Shown here: one piece after another, positions 59,015 to 64,000 of the stretch
Layout of the letters: each line of letters starts with the position of its first letter
Position numbering within the stretch: the stretch's first letter is position 1
DNA from: Gnetum montanum
Lineage: Eukaryota > Streptophyta > Gnetopsida > Gnetales > Gnetaceae
Length of the DNA stretch: 64,000 nt
Direction: 5' to 3'
Assembly: GCA_015680685.1 (NCBI GenBank)
Contig: MNCI01015670.1
Location: 909,916 to 973,915, forward strand
Made by a program: the position numbers and the translations under genes
The notes under the pieces: generated by a model
The model's input: the letters and a program-made list of their open reading frames with translations, nothing else
The model's database searches: none
What the model was told of the DNA's origin: nothing

Positions 59015-59731
59015 ATGCCTCTCCTACAAGATCATGGTAATGCCACACTTAGTGAGTAAGTTCATTGGAGAACCAACAAACTATATGATGATGAAGATTG
59101 GAGTACACAACCTGAAGTGGGGATTTCTTATAAACATGAACAGAAGCAACGCCATCCCAACACATGAAAGCATAACTTACCCGATGAAGATGAACCCCTA
59201 TTGGCCACTACAAGCTTAACGCAAATACAAGAGACTATTCAAATCTCCCGTAGGCATCGTAAAGAGAGCCATCTACCTAGGATCGATTTAAACAACTTCC
59301 CTACTTTTTCAGGAGGCTATGACTTAGATCTGCAACAACATTTACTAGCCTTCTACAATTCCTGCACATGGAACAACATTGATAATGGTTGGCAAAAACT
59401 TAAGCTCTTTCCTATGACACTCGTTGACCAAGCAAAAGTATGGTATAAATCATTAAAACCAAATTCAATATGACGTTGTTCAACAATGGTAGAAGTCTTT
59501 AACGAAAAATATCAAACCTATGCAAGAGTGTCAGCCTTGAGAAAAAAAATCCAAGGATGGAAAAAAGCACAACATGAACCCTTGGACATGGCCTTACAAA
59601 GATATTATGCATTCTTAAACAACTATCTAGGCTATGGGTTCTCCGAGGAAAGGCTAATGTATCATATCATTGATGGGCTACGTAATGCGACAAGAGAGAC
59701 CTTAGGAATGTATGCCCAAGGTCAACTATAC
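59015..59731 (+). pseudogene. A3 gag, cut by element B
   Basis: The frame from the ATG at 59015 (MPLLQDHGN) can be followed for 239 codons with few stops (TAA 59057, a TGA near 59165, TGA near 59471). The gag core is very legible: HLPRIDLNNFPTFSGGYDLDLQQHLLAFY, then WYKSLKPNSI, EVFNEKYQTYARVSALRKKI, EPLDMALQRYYAFLNNYLGYGF and MYAQGQLY at the end. It is much shorter before the core than A1 or A2, which have about 300 extra codons. The protein is cut at 59731, exactly where the B LTR starts. Confidence 0.85.
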
Positions 59732-59764
59732 TGAAACACCACAAAAATCGTTTAAGTGTTGTGC

Positions 59765-60200
59765 CAGCGTATACACCCAGCGTCTACGCCCAGCGTTCAC
59801 GTCCAGCGTACACGCCCAGCGTTCACGCCCAGCGTCTATGCTCAGCGTCTACGCCCAGCGTACACGCCCAGCGTTCACGCCCAGCGTCTACGCTCAGCGT
59901 CTACGCCCAGCTCCTCAGTGTACACGCCCAGGTACGGCAGGGGCACATGCTCGACGACAGGATTTCCAATGGCAACATGAAGATTACACCAAAGAGCAAA
60001 GATTGAAGTAAGTGGACTTCCGTCGGTCTCTACGCCCGGCGTCTACGCCCAGTGTGTATGCCCAGCGTACACGCTAGCTTGTAATGTCTACACCCAACGT
60101 ATACGCCCAGCGTGTACGCCAGCTTGTAACGTTTATGCTCAGCGTGTACGCCCAGCGTACACGCCAGCTTGTAATGTATACGCCCAGCGTGTACCGAGTT
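59765..60200. repeat. CGCCCAGCGT minisatellite in the B U3
   Basis: About 20 units of the type CGTCTACGCCCAG or CGTTCACGCCCAG run from 59765 to 59935. A higher-order 45-base unit (CGTACACGCCAGCTTGTAATG plus TACGCCCAG) follows with about three copies at 60067-60190. The open frames through it encode only repeats and are not genes. Confidence 0.9.
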
Positions 60201-60512
60201 TCTAAATTGTAATGCCCGGTTTATACGCCACGTGTCCCCCCGCCGCTTTTCCCGGTAACCCTACCCCTATAAATGGCCCAATTTTCCACATTTACAGGGC
60301 GGGCAAAAATTTACCAGAGCAGACCCAGAACAATTACGCTGCGGAAACCCTCTACCCTTACGCTTACGCTGGAAGTCCTGCACGCTGAGCACAGTCCGCC
60401 CCTCGCCTATCGCGTCAACCAGCTACATTCCTCTGTCCACTAGGGCTTTACGTCCGCCTTGTGTCCCTACACAACTGCGTTAGACCGGTGCACAACATTT
60501 TAACTCTATAAT

Positions 60513-60736
60513 CCATTGTTTACGTTTGTTGCAAGTTCTTTTACAGTTTTACGTTAATTTGGCCCGCGCTTCGTTTACGCCTATTCACGTTCGCGCTCCG
60601 CGCTCGGTTCGCATCCGAAGACGACCACTGTTTACGCTCGCTGTGAGCTCTTTTTTTAGTTTTACGTCAATTTGGCCCACCCTTCGTTCACGCCCGCTTG
60701 CACTTTCGCTCCGTCTCCGTTTGTATACGCCCACTG
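60513..60736. repeat. 112-base tandem duplication downstream of the B TATA box
   Basis: 60513-60624 and 60625-60736 align: CCATTGTTTACG against CCACTGTTTACG, AGTTTTACGTTAATTTGGCCCGC against AGTTTTACGTCAATTTGGCCCAC, then CGCTCCG. A partial third copy begins near 60731 with CCACTGTTCACGCTG. Confidence 0.8.
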
Positions 60737-61098
60737 TTCACGCTGCTTGCCTGCTTACGCCCCAAATCCACTGTTTACGCTGTCACGCCCCTACGCTCAC
60801 GCTGTGTTCATTTCTGTTTACACTGTTCACGCCCCACTCCGTTCACGCCCGTTATATTTACGCCGTGCACACCTGATTCATCGCTTACGCCCTGTTTACG
60901 TATAACCCAGCGTATAATGCTTCGGCGGCGCTCGGGGAAGTCCTTGTTTGATCCGCGTGCGGACCATCCAAGGCACTCTGCCTTCGTCCTTTCCAGCTTG
61001 CCCTCAAGTGGAGGCAGGGTCAACTGTGCTCGCCCGCTGATCTTTCGGTGTCTGCAACGTTCCAGCCTCGCACCGACGAGTTCGGTCGGCACAGTTTT

Positions 61099-61116
61099 TG
61101 GCTCTAGAAGGAGGGC
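61099..61116 (+). other. Putative primer binding site of element B
   Basis: TGGCTCTAGAAGGAGGGC lies five bases after the CA end of the LTR. TGG is the usual first triplet, matching the CCA end of a tRNA. I cannot name the tRNA with confidence. Confidence 0.5.
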
Positions 61117-61189
61117 CCTTCGCTAAACAGGTTTCACGTCCCTCAACGTTTGCGCTGATCAGCGCCCTCGCTGTCGCTTTTAAAACTAG

Positions 61190-61420
61190 ACTCAGCATCT
61201 ACGCTGTCGACTCCAGCGTTTACACTGCATAAACCCTAGCGTATACGCTGCACGCTCACGCCAGCGTCTACGCCACATACTTAGCGTACACGCTACACGC
61301 TTACGCTAGCGTTTACACTGCAGACAAACCCGTGTACACTCTACACGCTTACGCCAGCGTTTACGCCGGATCCTTAGCCTGTAGACTTGTCTACGCCACC
61401 GCATACACCGTTATCCATAT
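61190..61420 (+). repeat. TACGC-rich repeats in the B leader
   Basis: The untranslated leader contains about a dozen words such as AGCGTTTAC, GTATACGCTGCACGC and CTTACGCCAGCG. They are the same motif family as the U3 repeats of this element, here downstream of the primer site and 30-260 bases before the gag ATG. Confidence 0.8.
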
Positions 61421-61450
61421 CAATTCCACACACTCAAATCGTCCATAATC

Positions 61451-63739
61451 ATGAATCCCATCAACATCACTGCTGCTACCACCTAGAACGTTAACATCTC
61501 AGACGCAACTGCTGCCCAGCAATCCATCACACAACATATGGGAGGGCAACCCACAATGGGGCCCCGTCGATCATTGAGGTTGCAAGGGAGAGCCCCTGCC
61601 GCTAACATCATAAGCCAAGACGAGTACAACTTCATTTGTATTAAGATACAAGCTGGCCTGGCAGTAGACGGGGCTGAGATGGAAGTAAAAAGGCAATTTG
61701 AGATCTTTTACAGAGGGGGGTATGAATTCATCCCTTCCCCGTACGACGTAATCCCCATTCCGGAGCAATTCTCGGAGCTCTTTACGCTGCTCCTTCTGCA
61801 CAGGAGCCAATCGTTAGATCAGGTTACGGTAGAACCGCAACAGGGTGAAGAGGACGAGTTCGCTGCGCAATCTGAGCATGAAGACTCCTATCATACTCTC
61901 AGTCCACATAACCACGTAAACCCCGTATTTAACCCGGACGCAGGGGAAACCATACCCCTCTAGCCCATTACCTCTGACCACACCCAAGCACTGTTACAAG
62001 AAACATCCGCGTCAGCTCAAGTCCCTCCCTAAGGCCACCCTTTGTCCAATGCCTTCCCTTTTACACTTGCAGGTTCATCCTCACAAGCACAACCCCCTCA
62101 CAGCAACCTAGGAGTGACGTTTCAAGCCCAGTCCCAAGTGGTAAGAATGCCACACGTTATACCTATGTCCACACCCGCTCACTACATCCCACATATCCAA
62201 ACACATGCGTCCCCTTTCACTGTCGTAACCCAACAAGGGGCCTCCTCGTACAACATGGCTGGACAGTGGCCGATGACGGGCACGACGTCACACCAGGCTT
62301 CCCACCACTACATACCACCCCACACGTTGCCACCGATTCATGTGCCTTAGGCACAGCCACGACCACAGCAGCAACAGCTGCCTCTCTATAATGTAGTGCC
62401 TCTGATGCCATCTACTATACACTTCCCGCAAACGCAACCCCCAACAATGCAACTTTCACCCTTCCAGTCAACCGTTCAGCAGTCTAACCCATACAGCCCA
62501 CCACAAGCCCAAACCACCTTGCTCCCAAATGCGTAGGATTGGGCAGATGCCAAAAGAATGATGCAGGAATTGACAGACGAGGTAAAGCGCCTCAAAACCG
62601 TCACCGATGGGGAGATGAAAGTGGTAGATTTCTAGAATGATGACCCCATCAGCTCCTCTGTCCCACCTTTAACCTTGCCCAAAGGTGTTCCCTTGCCAAC
62701 ATTAACCAAGTATAACGGCGAGATAGATCCTAACGCCCATCTCATAACATTCCGGTTGGAATGCGCCCTGCTCCAAGCCTGGCCCCACGCTGTCCTCCGG
62801 GTGTTCCCCATGTTCCTTACGGGGAGGGCACCCGATTGGTACCGTGCCTTGCCCAGGAACTCCATCTATGCTTTGGATGATCTTATACGCCAGTTTGTGA
62901 CCCGGTTTAAGTACAACTTGAAACCCGAGCCAACGCTGGATAGCCTCATGCAGATTAAGCAGGGGCCTCTCGATTCGATCCAAAAATTTATTCAAAGATG
63001 GAGCGCAGCTCTGAACGAGCTTCATGAACCGATCTCCCCATTTTACCTACTTACGATCCTAAAAGGGGCCGTCAACGATTTTTTTAAGTCTAAACTGTAT
63101 TACCTCAATGCGCGAGATCTCAATCAAGCGTTCGAACAAATTAAGAACATTGAAGAAGCTTCCCAAAACAGTCACGATCCAGCCTACATAGCCTTTAAGA
63201 ATCAACATACTAAGAAAGACAAAGAAAAGGCTAAAACCACTATAGCAGCCGTAGCAGGGACGCAACAACAAAAGCCACCGATGCCACCTACTAACTATTA
63301 TCACCCCCCGCCCACAACCACCGCACAGGAATCATCACAGCAGCAGAATCCGACAAACCGTACATGGAATTTTGAGAGGAAAGAACCTTCTCAATATACG
63401 CCTCTGCCAATGAAGCCTTCTCAACTCTTCGATCAGCTCTTAAAAGCTGGGTTGATGAGCCACAAACAATTATCCCCTGCAGCCATTCAAAGACACGACC
63501 GATTCTATCAACTCGTACAGAATCCGAGCCTAGCAATGCCAGATGAGCCCCCCGTGCCCAAAGGGTTCCAGATGGATCGCTTTTGCGAGTATCATCAGAG
63601 ACCGGGACATGGAACAGATTACTGTTTTACTTTGAAGAAGGATATCCAACGGATGATTGACGAAGGTAGCATCACATTTGACGGGGCTAACCCCGTCCAA
63701 CCACAAAATCAAACCATGGGAGTGTACCAAGACCCCTAA
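61451..63739 (+). pseudogene. Element B gag, six nonsense codons
   Basis: A single frame runs from ATG 61451 (MNPINITAATT) to TAA 63737. It is interrupted by TAG 61484, TAG 61961, TAA 62030, TAG 62348, TAG 62534 and TAG 62633, then open for 354 codons. The N-terminal part has PRRSLRLQGRAP and a P/Q/H-rich linker. A short coiled coil (about 62550-62620) precedes the core (LPTLTKYNGEIDPNAHLITF, DWYRALPRNSIYALDDLIRQF, LNARDLNQAFEQI). A zinc-binding motif C-x2-H-x4-H-x4-C (CEYHQRPGHGTDYC) lies at about 63588-63630, the histidine form seen in Tat/Ogre elements. It would package element RNA. The stops are single-base and could be recent. Confidence 0.9.
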
Positions 63740-63740
63740 A

Positions 63741-64000
63741 TACTAAGGAGGCTCCATACACAATTAGCACGATTTACTGTGATGATGAGCCCGACACACC
63801 CCACATTAATATGATACACCCGGAGAATAAGAAAATATCTAACAAGCCGTTTGTAGTTCAAATCCCTCTCGTCGAGCCTACGCTCGCACCCCAGACATCT
63901 CGTACCCCATAGCGGCCATACGTAGTTCGAGTACCCTCGATTACACCCGTCCCCAACATGACGACGCGCCAACAACCCTACGTGGTGCACATTCCCCCCA
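63741..64000 (+). pseudogene. Element B gag C-terminus or start of protease, shifted frame
   Basis: Immediately after the gag stop the coding signal continues in another frame: NTKEAPYTISTIYCDDEPDTPHINMI, PFVVQIPLVEP, RPYVVRVPS and QQPYVVHIPP. It has one TAG (Q or similar) near 63910. The PYVV-x-IP phrase occurs three times. The frame change falls at 63733-63742 in a run of C's, so a one-base loss is the simplest cause. Confidence 0.75.

Larger units (their letters stand above)
59732..61093 (+). repeat. 5' LTR of element B
   Basis: It starts TGAAACACCACAAAAAT, shared with the solo LTR at 40298, and ends CGGTCGGCACA just before the primer site. TATAAAT is at 60268-60274 after ACCCTACCCC. Before it (59765-60240) is a repeat zone based on CGCCCAGCGT. 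After it (60513-60736) is a direct duplication with a 112-base period. The right boundary rests on the primer site and on comparison with the solo LTR. Confidence 0.82.
59732..64000 (+). mobile_element. Young family B (Tat/Ogre-like) element, 5' part
   Basis: A 1362-base LTR, a primer site, a repeat-rich leader and a long gag are present; protease begins at the window edge. It lies inside A3 gag (left target bases TATAC at 59727-59731). It is far richer in G+C and in CpG than anything else in the window, which suggests a recent insertion. The Gag zinc-binding motif C-x2-H-x4-H-x4-C and core wording match the Tat/Ogre branch. Even so it already has six nonsense codons and a frameshift. Confidence 0.9.

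Noticed and set aside
59712-60011. Overlapping open frames giving repeated RPA-SVYAQR peptides
   Set aside because: All three frames are open only because the DNA is a tandem repeat without stops; it is LTR promoter sequence.
60526-61198. Open frames of 64-142 codons on both strands in the B LTR
   Set aside because: They lie inside the LTR, in CpG-rich sequence with few stops by composition, and show no domain.
62675-63304. Minus-strand frames opposite B gag
   Set aside because: Shadows of a strongly supported gag frame with a zinc-binding motif.
1-64000. Host protein genes, tRNA, rRNA or CRISPR
   Set aside because: No exon structure, cloverleaf or spaced identical repeat was found; every convincing protein motif belongs to a retrotransposon.

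Overview
The window is plant nuclear DNA from a large, repeat-dominated genome. Conifer-like or other gymnosperm DNA fits best, but the sequence alone does not settle the species. I recognise no host gene, tRNA, rRNA or CRISPR array. Almost everything I can explain is LTR retrotransposon, mostly old and full of stop codons. Most of those stops read as CAG/CAA to TAG/TAA or TGG/CGA to TGA, the pattern expected from decay of methylated cytosines.

Layout, left to right. 1-1556: a Ty3/gypsy element (family C, minus strand) with gag, iMet-type primer site and LTR. 1557-11127: remains of two minus-strand Athila/Tat-like elements (family A) with a Ty1/copia element (about 2756-8130) inserted in the gag of one. 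11801-24306: complete plus-strand family A element A1, with both LTRs and a TATAT target duplication. 25575-32109: complete Ty3/gypsy element D with a chromovirus-like pol. 32961-33953: solo family A LTR with target duplication. 34680-35648 and 50846-52010: one degenerate tandem array split by element A2 (35649-50840, minus strand). A2 itself carries a solo family B LTR (40298-42140). 52490-55419: a long decayed reading frame of unknown kind. 56296-57055: a segment with 12-base inverted ends. 57165-57840: a purine-rich tract. 58027-59731: 5' LTR and gag of a third family A element (A3), cut at 59731 by a much younger, CpG-rich family B (Tat/Ogre-like) element that runs off the window end.

The family A elements are the most informative. 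LTRs begin TGATGA and end CATCA, the primer site matches tRNA-Asp, and the order is gag-protease-RT-RNase H-integrase, a 2 kb spacer, then a third gene (ORF3) of about 980 codons before the polypurine tract. ORF3 is conserved between A1 and A2, which otherwise differ greatly, so it was under selection. The spacer before ORF3 carries a short repeat module resembling the promoter-proximal U3 of the same family's LTRs. This suggests that ORF3 may be transcribed from its own internal promoter. A third gene with a possible private, LTR-derived promoter is my best candidate for an undescribed system here.
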